Shown here in pieces: positions 49,501 through 56,657 of a stretch of 64,000 nucleotides of DNA; the first letter of the stretch is position 1; each line of letters opens with the position of its first letter. The DNA lies in NCBI GenBank assembly GCA_003130815.1, contig QFDA01000001.1:262131-326130 (forward strand). Reading direction: 5' to 3'. Source of the DNA: Bacteroidetes bacterium SCGC AAA795-G10 (lineage in GTDB: Bacteria; Bacteroidota; Bacteroidia; Flavobacteriales; Flavobacteriaceae). The notes beneath the pieces were generated by a model. That model did no database searches. It was not told the origin of the DNA and saw only the letters and a program-made list of their open reading frames with translations. The position numbers and the translations under genes were made by a program.

Positions 49501-52500
49501 TGATTGTAATAACTTCAAAACCATCTGGTATTCCGTTAACATTAATTCCAAATACATATTTGGTGTTATTAGTATCTGCATTATAAGTCATGCTATTTAC
49601 TGTTATAGTTGCAGTTCCACTTGTAACGCCAATATTAAAATAGTCTGATGTGTTAGTAACTGTAAAACTGTTACTAGATTTATCATGCAAGGTTGATTGC
49701 TCTGAAAAATTGAGAACGAGCTCGTTATTTAAATTATTAATTGATAATGAAATTATCTCCGGTGCTTTGGTGTCAAGATTAAAAGATAAACTATCTCCAC
49801 CTGAATAAGAATTTCTACCCAAATCTGTTCCCGAGACAGTAGCTGATACAATGCCATTGTAAGTAGTTGAAACAACCCAAGGATAAATCCAAACACTAGC
49901 TGAAGATGTTGCAGTCATTACTGCATTTGTAATTACATTAGAAATACTAATTGTTGGAGTGACTGTCATTGGTTCACTAAAAGTTGCAGTAATAGTAACT
50001 TGATTACTGTTTGTAATTATGTTATCAGAATTTGTATCTGAAAGTAATACTGTTGGGGGCGTATTATCAATTATGTAAGTAATACTATCTGTTCCAGAGT
50101 AATAGTTTCCAGCCAAATCTGTTCCAGTTACGGTAGCAGTTACTTCTCCATTAAATGAATCTGGAACATTCCAATCATAATACCAAACCGATGTAGTTGA
50201 AGAGGTCATAGTTAGGTTACTTACCTGCCCACTAATTGAAATTTTTGGACTTGAAGACATGGCTTCATTAAAAGTTGAAATTATTCTTAAAGTCTCAGTC
50301 CCATTTATATAGTTTGACGAGATGTTATCACTTAATATAACAGTTGGCGCATTTGTGTCCAGACCATTTAATTGGGAGGATTCTAAAACTTTATTGTAAT
50401 ATTTAATTGATTGAATATGTCCAAAGAAAAGATTAAGGGGAGAAGCTGTTCCTTTAAAACTTGCTGCCTCTGAACCTGTACCGACATAACCAAAGCGCGG
50501 AGTCTCATTTTCACTACCATTAGAAATTGGAGCAAAAGTACCTGAATGCGTATAAACTAGGTTTCCATCAATATAGTATTTTAACCCCCCTGATTCATTT
50601 GCTTTGAAAGTAACAGCGACATTATGCCACTGATTATCTCTAAGATCAGAAGTATTTACGGCATGCGTATCGAAGGTAGCATCTGAATTTGTAAAATGAA
50701 AAGCTAACTTTCCTTTAGCTGAAGTGTTCTGGTCAGAGCCAACCGAAAAACGAAAAACAGCTGATCTATCAAAGGAAAGAAGTATTCTTTCATCATTGTT
50801 TGCTCTGTCTGTAGTTGACCTTGAATCAACTTTTATTCTTGCAAAAATTGTTAACTCCTCAATTTTATCTGAACCACCACTAACATAATTTAGATTTGAT
50901 ATAGCAATCCCTCCAGCTTTTTGAGTTATACCATTAAAGAACATCGCGTTTTGGTTAGTGTCGAAATAAACATTATCTGTGTTTGTTATTTCTCCATGAT
51001 TAGCATTTCCACTTAAGTCATTTACAGTTTTATTATTATTTGATGTTGCTTGTCCATTGTATGAGTTTGTATTTGAAATATCATAATCGAATAATAAGTT
51101 GCTGTTTAAACTTATACTTTTAGAAAGAGCAGTGGAATTACCAGCCCTGTCGTAAATATTGTTTTCAGCTATTGAAATAGTTAATGTTTCTGTGCCAATT
51201 GCGTAGCCTGAAAAAGAAATATCTAAATTATAGGTACTGCTCCCTATCTTTGATATACTAGAAGGATTTGCACTTGTTAAACTTATTCCTGATCCACCTG
51301 ATATTGAAAGTAAAAAATCAGAAGTAGTTAATGAATTGGTAGCTACACCACTTAAAATTTCAGTGAAAACTTCTTCATCAAAAGTGATACTTACTACTGA
51401 ATTTTTTTGATTAATTGTAGCCCCTGAAATTTGATATGCGCTATAATCAATAGTCAAAGTTAAACTTTCTGTTCCCGAGTAAGGATTACCGTATAAATCC
51501 GTTCCCGATACGGTAGCTGTAATTGAGGAAGTTGAGGAGCTCGTATTAAAATTATGCTTCCATATTTTATTGTCACTTCCAGCTAACATACTAATATTTG
51601 TTCCTAGACCAGTTAATGATATGGTTGGGGTTTCACTCATTGACTCCGAAAATGTAGCTGTAATTGTAACATTAGAAGAAGGTGAAAGAATATTATCACT
51701 ATCAGAACTTATTAGTGATACAGTAGGGGATACGTTATCAAACTGAAAAGTTGTTGATGAGGCCAAATTAGAATTACCCGCAAGGTCAACTAAAACATTT
51801 TCCGAAATTGTAAGAGTCACAATACCTGAGTAAACACCATTTGCCGAAATAAATCCATTAAATGTTATATTATCTACAGAAACGTCTTCTGTTATTGTGA
51901 AAATACCTGATGGTGTTATAGTAACATCAGAAGCTGTAAAACTATTAGCATCAATTGCCTCATTAAAGACAACAGTAATCGTATTAGTCTCGGTTGCGCT
52001 TATACGTCCTGGACTAAGACTGTTAGATATTGTTGTAGAAATAATGTAGGGCTTTTGAATATCTAGGCTATAAGAAAGACTTACCGTTCCTGATATTAAA
52101 TTGCTTGCCATATCTGTCCCAGAAACACTAATTGTAGGGGTGCTAGACGTTGATGATACAGTCCAAGAGTATTGCCAATTGGACAGTTCAGTTTGGTAAT
52201 TGGGTGATTTAATTACGAAATAGGTAGTCTCACCTGCACTATATCCAGGCGTATATTCTGGGGTTGTAGCGAAATACCACCAAAAATCAGAAGCCGTTTT
52301 ACTGCCTAATTTTATTTCACTTACTTGATAATCTACTCCATCAATCTCAAGATAATAATTAAGTAAATCTCCTGACTGTACATTTGCTCCTAATATATCA
52401 TCCCAATCATTACTTCCAACTGCAATCATATTGTAACCATAATCACTAAGTGAAAGCTGTGCTGCTCTTCTTATCAGTGTATTCGTAGAGACTAGTGACA

Positions 52501-54358
52501 TCGTAGCATTTGAAATTTGGCCAGAAATAGAAATAGTTGGAGATTCTGTCATTGGCTCACTAAACTGTGCTGTTATTGTAACATTGTTTGATTGCGCGAC
52601 AGCAGTACCACTAACAGTAGAGGATAAACTCACTGTGGGTTGAACGTTATCGATGTGTAGTCTTTTATGTTTATAAGCTGTAACATTTTCAATTTGGGCA
52701 TTGTATGGATTCCCCGCTAAATCATTTCCAGTGATAGAAATAGATACAGTCCCAGAGGTAATTGAAGCCGGGGGAGACCACCCATAAGTCCAAGTTGAAT
52801 CTCCGTTGCTATTGTTTGTACTTACATAAGTCAATGAAACAATCTGACTATAATTTAGTGGCGAAATTCCAACTATATTTAGCTGAGGGCTTGATTTCAT
52901 ATCCTCTGAAAATCTTACAGTATAGGTTACTGTTCCTGAGCTTGTCGTAATATAATCCTGGTCAGTAGACGAGAATTCATATACCAATGGATTTACATTG
53001 TCTACATTTAGAGTTATACTCTCTGTACCAGAGTAGCTATTCCCACTTAGATCTTGACCAGATACCGTTGCAGATATTGAATTTAGAACAGTAGAGGTAG
53101 TATAGCTGTAGGTGTAGGAATTGGTGCCAGAGATTGGAGTCATATAGGCATTATTAATTAGAGTTTTCCCTTTAAGTAAAACATCTAAATTTCCGTTACT
53201 CCCAGATGCACCAGGAGTAAATTCAGGAGTAGTAGAAAAATATACCCAACTCTGAGATTGATTATTTAATGAGTTTAAAGTATAGGTCACCCCAGAAGAA
53301 ACCACTTCAAATGTATAGCCAACAATACTATTTGAATTTCGAGTCAACTGATCAAACCTCCTGTTCTGGACATTAATGCCAATCTGATTGCTACTGTAAT
53401 CTGAAATATAAAAAGTGATAGGCTGATCATTTTCTCTGATAGTTATTGTGGGAGAAGGAGTCATAGTCTCAGAAAAATTGGCCGTAAATGTCACCACATC
53501 TGAATTTGCTAAAAGATTGTTATTATCACTCTGTGATAAAACAACTGTTGGTGTTGTAGTATCGGTATTTGGCCATTGATAATTACCTCTTACAGTACCC
53601 GTAATTGAATTACCACTGCTATCGTTTATTGTAGTACCCTGACCCTCATTAAGTTTATAATATAGTTTAAGGTTTGAGTTGGCATTTAATACGGAATTTT
53701 TATTTGAATTAATTTCGCTTTGAGTTCTTTCAGAATCCCAAAAACGTACGTCACCAATTTTACCGTCAAAAAAATTGCTTGGATTATTACTTCCATTCCA
53801 AATGCTAGAACCAATAGCTATTGGATTTGTTGTTGAGGTTAATCCACGTCCACCCGAGGACCAATTTGCTGAATTGTCCAGACTTCCATTAATATATAGA
53901 CGTAGTCTTCCGTTAGCCTTTGAATTTGTGAACGCCACATGATACCATGTATTTGAGGAAAGAGGTGTTGATGATCTTACTTGAGGCCAGTTTCCATACC
54001 AATCTCTTCTAAATCTACCTTCAAGGTATGACGTGCCATTAACGTTTATTATATAAAAACTCCAATCGTTTTTTTTGGAAAAAATGTAATCGCGGTTCGC
54101 AGCAGTATTGTTGCCAGATGAGGAACCTGAGGGAGGAGGGTTTTCAATTTTTATCCATGCCTCTAGAGTAAATTTATCTGAGTCAAACTTAAGATCATTA
54201 GAAGAAGGTATTTCCACAAATGTCGATGTCCCATTAAAATCCAATGTTGAAGAATACGTAGCAGTCTGAGAAAAAAAGGAAATGGGAATTAGTATCGCAA
54301 ATGCAACTAATCTTAATAATATTTTAATTTTTTTTATCTCTTTTAATTTCAAAACCAC
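46571..54358 (-). CDS. Giant T9SS-secreted adhesin-like protein (LamG, Ig-like, cadherin-like, TSP3)
   Basis: A 2595-residue secreted protein. The signal peptide ends LIPISFFSQ. LamG-type lectin-like domains lie at about 40-245 (FTLEAWIKIENPP) and about 1120-1330 (LTIFARIKVDSRS). At least eight bacterial Ig-like repeats follow the pattern PTVxLS...VTITATFSEPM...TISISG. Further Big_5-type repeats cover about 1560-1900. A cadherin-like region spans about 1940-2105 (GEVNAFDLGGESFTFIN; DENAPVGTVVAKVKF). TSP3 calcium repeats lie at about 2288-2356 (DTDGDGVFDIYDN). A SprB-like module and a T9SS sorting domain (YAPNPIDNYLDL onward, about 2515-2595) close the protein. The start is GTG 54358 or TTG 54352; there is no ATG. 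A surface adhesion or carbohydrate-binding role is inferred from the domains. Confidence 0.85.
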   Translation of the reverse strand: MVLKLKEIKKIKILLRLVAFAILIPISFFSQTATYSSTLDFNGTSTFVEIPSSNDLKFDSDKFTLEAWIKIENPPPSGSSSGNNTAANRDYIFSKKNDWSFYIINVNGTSYLEGRFRRDWYGNWPQVRSSTPLSSNTWYHVAFTNSKANGRLRLYINGSLDNSANWSSGGRGLTSTTNPIAIGSSIWNGSNNPSNFFDGKIGDVRFWDSERTQSEINSNKNSVLNANSNLKLYYKLNEGQGTTINDSSGNSITGTVRGNYQWPNTDTTTPTVVLSQSDNNNLLANSDVVTFTANFSETMTPSPTITIRENDQPITFYISDYSSNQIGINVQNRRFDQLTRNSNSIVGYTFEVVSSGVTYTLNSLNNQSQSWVYFSTTPEFTPGASGSNGNLDVLLKGKTLINNAYMTPISGTNSYTYSYTTSTVLNSISATVSGQDLSGNSYSGTESITLNVDNVNPLVYEFSSTDQDYITTSSGTVTYTVRFSEDMKSSPQLNIVGISPLNYSQIVSLTYVSTNNSNGDSTWTYGWSPPASITSGTVSISITGNDLAGNPYNAQIENVTAYKHKRLHIDNVQPTVSLSSTVSGTAVAQSNNVTITAQFSEPMTESPTISISGQISNATMSLVSTNTLIRRAAQLSLSDYGYNMIAVGSNDWDDILGANVQSGDLLNYYLEIDGVDYQVSEIKLGSKTASDFWWYFATTPEYTPGYSAGETTYFVIKSPNYQTELSNWQYSWTVSSTSSTPTISVSGTDMASNLISGTVSLSYSLDIQKPYIISTTISNSLSPGRISATETNTITVVFNEAIDANSFTASDVTITPSGIFTITEDVSVDNITFNGFISANGVYSGIVTLTISENVLVDLAGNSNLASSTTFQFDNVSPTVSLISSDSDNILSPSSNVTITATFSESMSETPTISLTGLGTNISMLAGSDNKIWKHNFNTSSSTSSITATVSGTDLYGNPYSGTESLTLTIDYSAYQISGATINQKNSVVSITFDEEVFTEILSGVATNSLTTSDFLLSISGGSGISLTSANPSSISKIGSSTYNLDISFSGYAIGTETLTISIAENNIYDRAGNSTALSKSISLNSNLLFDYDISNTNSYNGQATSNNNKTVNDLSGNANHGEITNTDNVYFDTNQNAMFFNGITQKAGGIAISNLNYVSGGSDKIEELTIFARIKVDSRSTTDRANNDERILLSFDRSAVFRFSVGSDQNTSAKGKLAFHFTNSDATFDTHAVNTSDLRDNQWHNVAVTFKANESGGLKYYIDGNLVYTHSGTFAPISNGSENETPRFGYVGTGSEAASFKGTASPLNLFFGHIQSIKYYNKVLESSQLNGLDTNAPTVILSDNISSNYINGTETLRIISTFNEAMSSSPKISISGQVSNLTMTSSTTSVWYYDWNVPDSFNGEVTATVTGTDLAGNYYSGTDSITYIIDNTPPTVLLSDTNSDNIITNSNQVTITATFSEPMTVTPTISISNVITNAVMTATSSASVWIYPWVVSTTYNGIVSATVSGTDLGRNSYSGGDSLSFNLDTKAPEIISLSINNLNNELVLNFSEQSTLHDKSSNSFTVTNTSDYFNIGVTSGTATITVNSMTYNADTNNTKYVFGINVNGIPDGFEVITITPKTNKVKDAIGNYALTSQNSNTINLNNTLPVISSLEINETNTQAVITFSEPVYNNVSGSGAIQASDFQFSLSSGSATLSSTIPISVTSSGTLSYILGLSLKGLASGQEILTISPVSNSIFDSKGGQVNLSSSQSNTITLNDKASPEIMGVSIGGSNEFIDIQFSEGVYGNASSNAPILASSLGVSQIAGGIVPLRISQITNTSGGQLTGGENIIRATLTQSLDTSNTLVGVIQANNPVSIDISSTNTFNSLSGPNGDQVFQVLIKNTNIYDISANQVSPTQRLNYISPNTTNLVIPTSPNIFRLGALVKVNPPPILITRVIRFKEKPENGKLVGEVNAFDLGGESFTFINQSDLFDGSLQIDEQGKIYVVDGTNLKYDSDYNAKEFKFILKDSENEVEYSVLIIIQKTHPEIKIDYLKVDENAPVGTVVAKVKFKDPLNPSGTIPFKFVSTDGYLEFNGEEILTTRELDYETLTEHCFNIEAVGSPKQANSPVSIDISSTITLEDSSDERYITTLDECFQVIDLPNQKSERKFFISIFGLPNNSSSSKVDHRRYYNPHNKNVGKWKVKKRIKGGADADKFTIRTASKGEQKNSQYNEEETEDYLEFIKTPVFSPPGDANQDNIYEVEVEYINTADGEPEVPIGVTQTNIQVPEGGKKAIELQARPALPTDDTDGDGVFDIYDNSPLVYNADQTDEDGDGVGDVSDDFDHDGVWNPFDTCPDTPLGEVVNLSGCLIYYVPSNNFSLSKIEKCAGENSIRLDVLDSTITYNISVRGAVNKTESFTGSTWILDKLSGGKYSICVNIDGVSHLEFERCFELNISDPKPLVVSGIFDKSNQTVTYDLSGGDVYNISHNGKTTQTQSSKYTITLNKGLNKIKISTGIECQGLHEDNFLNSYEVKYAPNPIDNYLDLYFGGNDNFIEIGIYTVNGQLIDIKNINLPFYSRNYRLETSNYKQGLYIIKISGATLDQSIQVIKK

Positions 54359-54380
54359 TTACAAGTTAATTAAGACAAAA

Positions 54381-54434
54381 AAGTCAAAAAAAATTTCACT
54401 AAATATTTTAAGTTAGATTAACTTTTTTTGACTT
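54381..54434. repeat. 12-bp inverted repeat upstream of the giant gene
   Basis: AAGTCAAAAAAA (54381-54392) is repeated inverted as TTTTTTTGACTT (54423-54434) with a 30-base spacer. Parts of the flanks (TAATTAAG) are also echoed. It sits 23-76 bases ahead of the GTG start of the giant gene. It may be a hairpin in the leader or just AT-rich sequence. No consensus promoter was found here. Confidence 0.4.
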
Positions 54435-54525
54435 AATTATCTCAAATAATTTCAAGTGAAGTAAAATTACGATAATTATCTCTAATTAACTGATTTTTAA
54501 TGTATGAAAGGAATTTTGGAAACAC

Positions 54526-54554
54526 AAAAAAGCCTCCCAAAATTATGGAAAGCT
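54526..54554 (-). terminator. Intrinsic terminator, probably the original one of tRNA-Asp
   Basis: On the minus strand AGCTTTCC (54554-54547) pairs with GGGAGGCT (54538-54531) through 8 bp including G-T pairs, with an 8-nt loop, then TTTTTGTG. No protein gene on that strand ends just before it. The nearest upstream feature is the tRNA-Asp remnant at 54609-54632, so it is best explained as the tRNA terminator displaced by the island. Confidence 0.6.
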
Positions 54555-54608
54555 TCTCACTGGTTGTAAAAGTAAACATCTCTACTCTACAACACACAAC
54601 ATCTTATA

Positions 54609-54632
54609 GCGGTCTGGACGGGACTCGAACCC
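54609..54632 (-). repeat. tRNA-Asp 3' remnant (attachment-site copy)
   Basis: 24 bases identical to the T-arm and acceptor 3' end of the intact tRNA-Asp gene (56657-56680), in the same orientation. Identity stops sharply on both sides, and the rest of the tRNA is missing. This is the pattern left by integrases that recombine within the 3' end of a tRNA gene. Confidence 0.75.
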
Positions 54633-54673
54633 AATCATAACTACCTGTTAGTCAAACCATAAAATCAACCTCT

Positions 54674-54762
54674 GAACACTATGTGTTCTAAATTTGTTGA
54701 TTTTTGAACACAATGTGTTCTAAACAAACCCTTTTTGTTCAACGATTTATAGAGGTGTGTTC
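54674..54762. repeat. Paired GAACACnnnGTGTTC palindromes plus a half site
   Basis: GAACAC-TAT-GTGTTC at 54674-54688 and GAACAC-AAT-GTGTTC at 54706-54720 start 32 bases apart, about three helical turns. Both are followed by TAAA. A third half, GTGTTCTAAAA, begins at 54757. Regular spacing next to the att copy suggests binding sites for a recombinase, excisionase or regulator. Confidence 0.6.
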
Positions 54763-54822
54763 TAAAAATCGATTCAAATATAACTGAATTATGTTTACTC
54801 ACAAAGATTAATTTTTTTGAGT

Positions 54823-55887
54823 TTATAATCCAGTTAGTAATTTCGAGATACTCATTAGTATTTCTCTGTTTCGTTGATTTTTTATCTTTTCAAAATTCGG
54901 TTGATTATCCATTTGTTCATCTTGTATTTCTATCAGGACCCTAAAAGCCTCAGCTATTACTTCATCTGCCCCAAAATAATAATTACTAATCGTTCCTATT
55001 CTGTCAAAAAAATTATTATTCAGATTATTTCTTTCAGATAAAACTATTCCTTCAGAGTCAATTTCATAGAGTCCTAGCTCGATGTAACCTAATAAGGTAT
55101 TGATTTGCCCAATAACTCCCTTTTTACCTTCATACGTGTTATATTTACTTGTAATCAATAATGTGTATAAATTTGATTTTCCCAATGAGTCTCTTAATTC
55201 AATTGCAAGGTTGTCCCCATGTAGGTCAGGATTGGTGATTAACCTGTTTTTTAATTCTTTTGGTAACCGAAATTTTTCTACTTCCTCAAAGCCAACTATT
55301 TCATAAAGCAATCTTCTATTATCAGTATTATTTCTCGTAAAAATATGGGACAATTCATGCACATATGTCCCTATAACTTCTTCCTTCCTTGGTTTTATCC
55401 AAAGTAATTTGGTCTCTTTTTTGGGAACAATAATTGCATTTTTAATAGTGTAGTATGCATCAAATTCTTCATCTCCTGAAGTTTTAATCAAATATAATGT
55501 ATCGCTTAAAATGTTCGGATAATTATGTTTTATTTTATTTTGGGCCTCAATAACTATTTCTGAAACTCTATTTATCTCTTTATAAGTCCAATTCATAGTT
55601 TGATTTAGAGCATGGACTCTTATTAACTCATCGTTTATTTCAGGTTCATTTGAAGATAAGTCCTCTTTAAGTCTTATTGATGCATCCATATAATCATTCA
55701 TCCGATTATAAAAATCAGCATCTTTCATATATTTAGAAGATTCTGACTTATTAAGAAATAATATAACATTTTCTCCATTGTAAACTATCTTAGTTTCTTC
55801 AATTGATTTACTCCATTCCATAGATGTCCAGCCGATAGTTGCACCTAAAATTAAAATTAAAAATGTCTTCATTATTTTTTTCTTCAT
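54823..55887 (-). CDS. Membrane-anchored putative zinc metallopeptidase (island gene)
   Basis: A 354-residue protein with an N-terminal hydrophobic signal or anchor (TFLILILGATIGW). It has a gluzincin-type HELSH motif at 177-181 inside TYVHELSHIFTRNN. Acidic residues that could supply a third ligand follow (GFEEVE, and later GADEVIAEAFRVL). A beta strand with KKETKLLWIKPRKEEVIG precedes the motif, as in many zincins. The family is not recognised; proteolytic activity is inferred from the motif only. The start is ATG 55887 or ATG 55872. It shares an 18-base upstream sequence with the next island gene. Confidence 0.6.
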   Translation of the reverse strand: MKKKIMKTFLILILGATIGWTSMEWSKSIEETKIVYNGENVILFLNKSESSKYMKDADFYNRMNDYMDASIRLKEDLSSNEPEINDELIRVHALNQTMNWTYKEINRVSEIVIEAQNKIKHNYPNILSDTLYLIKTSGDEEFDAYYTIKNAIIVPKKETKLLWIKPRKEEVIGTYVHELSHIFTRNNTDNRRLLYEIVGFEEVEKFRLPKELKNRLITNPDLHGDNLAIELRDSLGKSNLYTLLITSKYNTYEGKKGVIGQINTLLGYIELGLYEIDSEGIVLSERNNLNNNFFDRIGTISNYYFGADEVIAEAFRVLIEIQDEQMDNQPNFEKIKNQRNREILMSISKLLTGL

Positions 55888-55891
55888 TTGT

Positions 55892-55909
55892 AATTTATAG
55901 TTTTATTTA
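55892..55909. repeat. 18-bp repeat, copy 1, upstream of island gene
   Basis: AATTTATAGTTTTATTTA is identical to the copy at 56492-56509. On the minus strand it lies just 5 bases ahead of the ATG at 55887. It could be part of a shared promoter or a leftover of a duplication. Confidence 0.55.
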
Positions 55910-56047
55910 TAATCAAATTCAAAGATTTTATAGTTAGGACGAACGAATATTTAATATTATGAGTTTTGTATTCTTCTATGTAGAAAATAAAAAACTATTC
56001 CCCCAATAATTGTTTCAATTTTCATTAATTAATTTTTTAAAGAGTAA

Positions 56048-56455
56048 CTACATAACCTCATTCCCTCTTTGCTTATTGATAAACTCAGCACCGCATTCTA
56101 ATTTGTTCGCTAATTTGGACTTAGGATTTACGATTCTCCAAAAAGGTGTAACTTCTTCAATTCCTTTACCTGATTTTAATTCCTCATATGACGCTTCTGA
56201 AACAATTCTTAAAAAAATTCCTGTAGTTACAGGGCAAGTTTTATCCGCTTGATAATCAGTTGCTAAATCATTTCGCATTGTTGACAATTCGGTTGATTTT
56301 CCAAAAGGTATATGCTTAATGTAATCGTCAATTATTCTTGGTGTAGGAATAAACATTTTACTTCCTTCTGGAATGTCTGCAAATTTTTTATCAATCGTTT
56401 TAATTTTATATGACTTATCGCAATCTCTTTTTTCTATCCAAGTTTTCTTTGCCAT
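56048..56455 (-). CDS. MGMT-family, alkyltransferase-like protein (island gene)
   Basis: A 135-residue protein with the layout of the small MGMT-family proteins: IPTPRIIDDYIKHIPFGKST, TCPVTTGIFLRIVSEASYEEL and EVTPFWRIVNPKSKLA. In true O6-alkylguanine-DNA alkyltransferases the reactive Cys lies in PCHR. Here the matching place appears to be PFWR, as in alkyltransferase-like (ATL) proteins that bind alkylated bases without repairing them. Cys74, in CPVTTG, is conserved in this subgroup as far as I recall. A role in alkylation-damage recognition is inferred. Confidence 0.6.
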   Translation of the reverse strand: MAKKTWIEKRDCDKSYKIKTIDKKFADIPEGSKMFIPTPRIIDDYIKHIPFGKSTELSTMRNDLATDYQADKTCPVTTGIFLRIVSEASYEELKSGKGIEEVTPFWRIVNPKSKLANKLECGAEFINKQRGNEVM

Positions 56456-56491
56456 TATTCTAAGAGTTTCTTATCAACATTTTCAAAAATA

Positions 56492-56509
56492 AATTTATAG
56501 TTTTATTTA
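56492..56509. repeat. 18-bp repeat, copy 2, upstream of MGMT-like gene
   Basis: Same 18 bases as 55892-55909, exactly 600 bases away, here 37-54 bases ahead of the MGMT-like ATG (56455) on the minus strand. The two island genes thus share an upstream element. Confidence 0.55.
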
Positions 56510-56574
56510 CATTTTAAAGACTTCTGTTCGCTCGAACAAAAGTTAAAAACCCAAATTATCATCATAAAATAATT

Positions 56575-56595
56575 CAGAAGGGAAGGATTCGAACC
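56575..56595 (-). repeat. 3' remnant of a second, different tRNA
   Basis: On the minus strand GGTTCGAATCC is followed by TTCCCTTCTG. This is a T-loop and what looks like an acceptor 3' strand, but no anticodon or D arm is present upstream. It differs from tRNA-Asp. It is best read as an attachment-site remnant from another tRNA gene brought in with the island; the tRNA type cannot be told. Confidence 0.5.
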
Positions 56596-56623
56596 GATAA
56601 AAAAATAGTGGATTTTATAACTA

Positions 56624-56652
56624 CATAAACCCTTGAAAATCAAGGGTTTATG
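56624..56652. terminator. 13-bp perfect hairpin downstream of tRNA-Asp
   Basis: CATAAACCCTTGA (56624-56636) and TCAAGGGTTTATG (56640-56652) pair over 13 bp around an AAA loop, 5 bases past the tRNA-Asp 3' end. There is no T-run afterwards. It could act as a replacement terminator or processing hairpin now that the original terminator is 2 kb away. Confidence 0.5.
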
Positions 56653-56657
56653 ATGGG

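Noticed and set aside
54609-54700. Possible second complete tRNA-Asp gene
   Set aside because: Only the last 24 bases match; no anticodon, D-arm or 5' acceptor strand is present.
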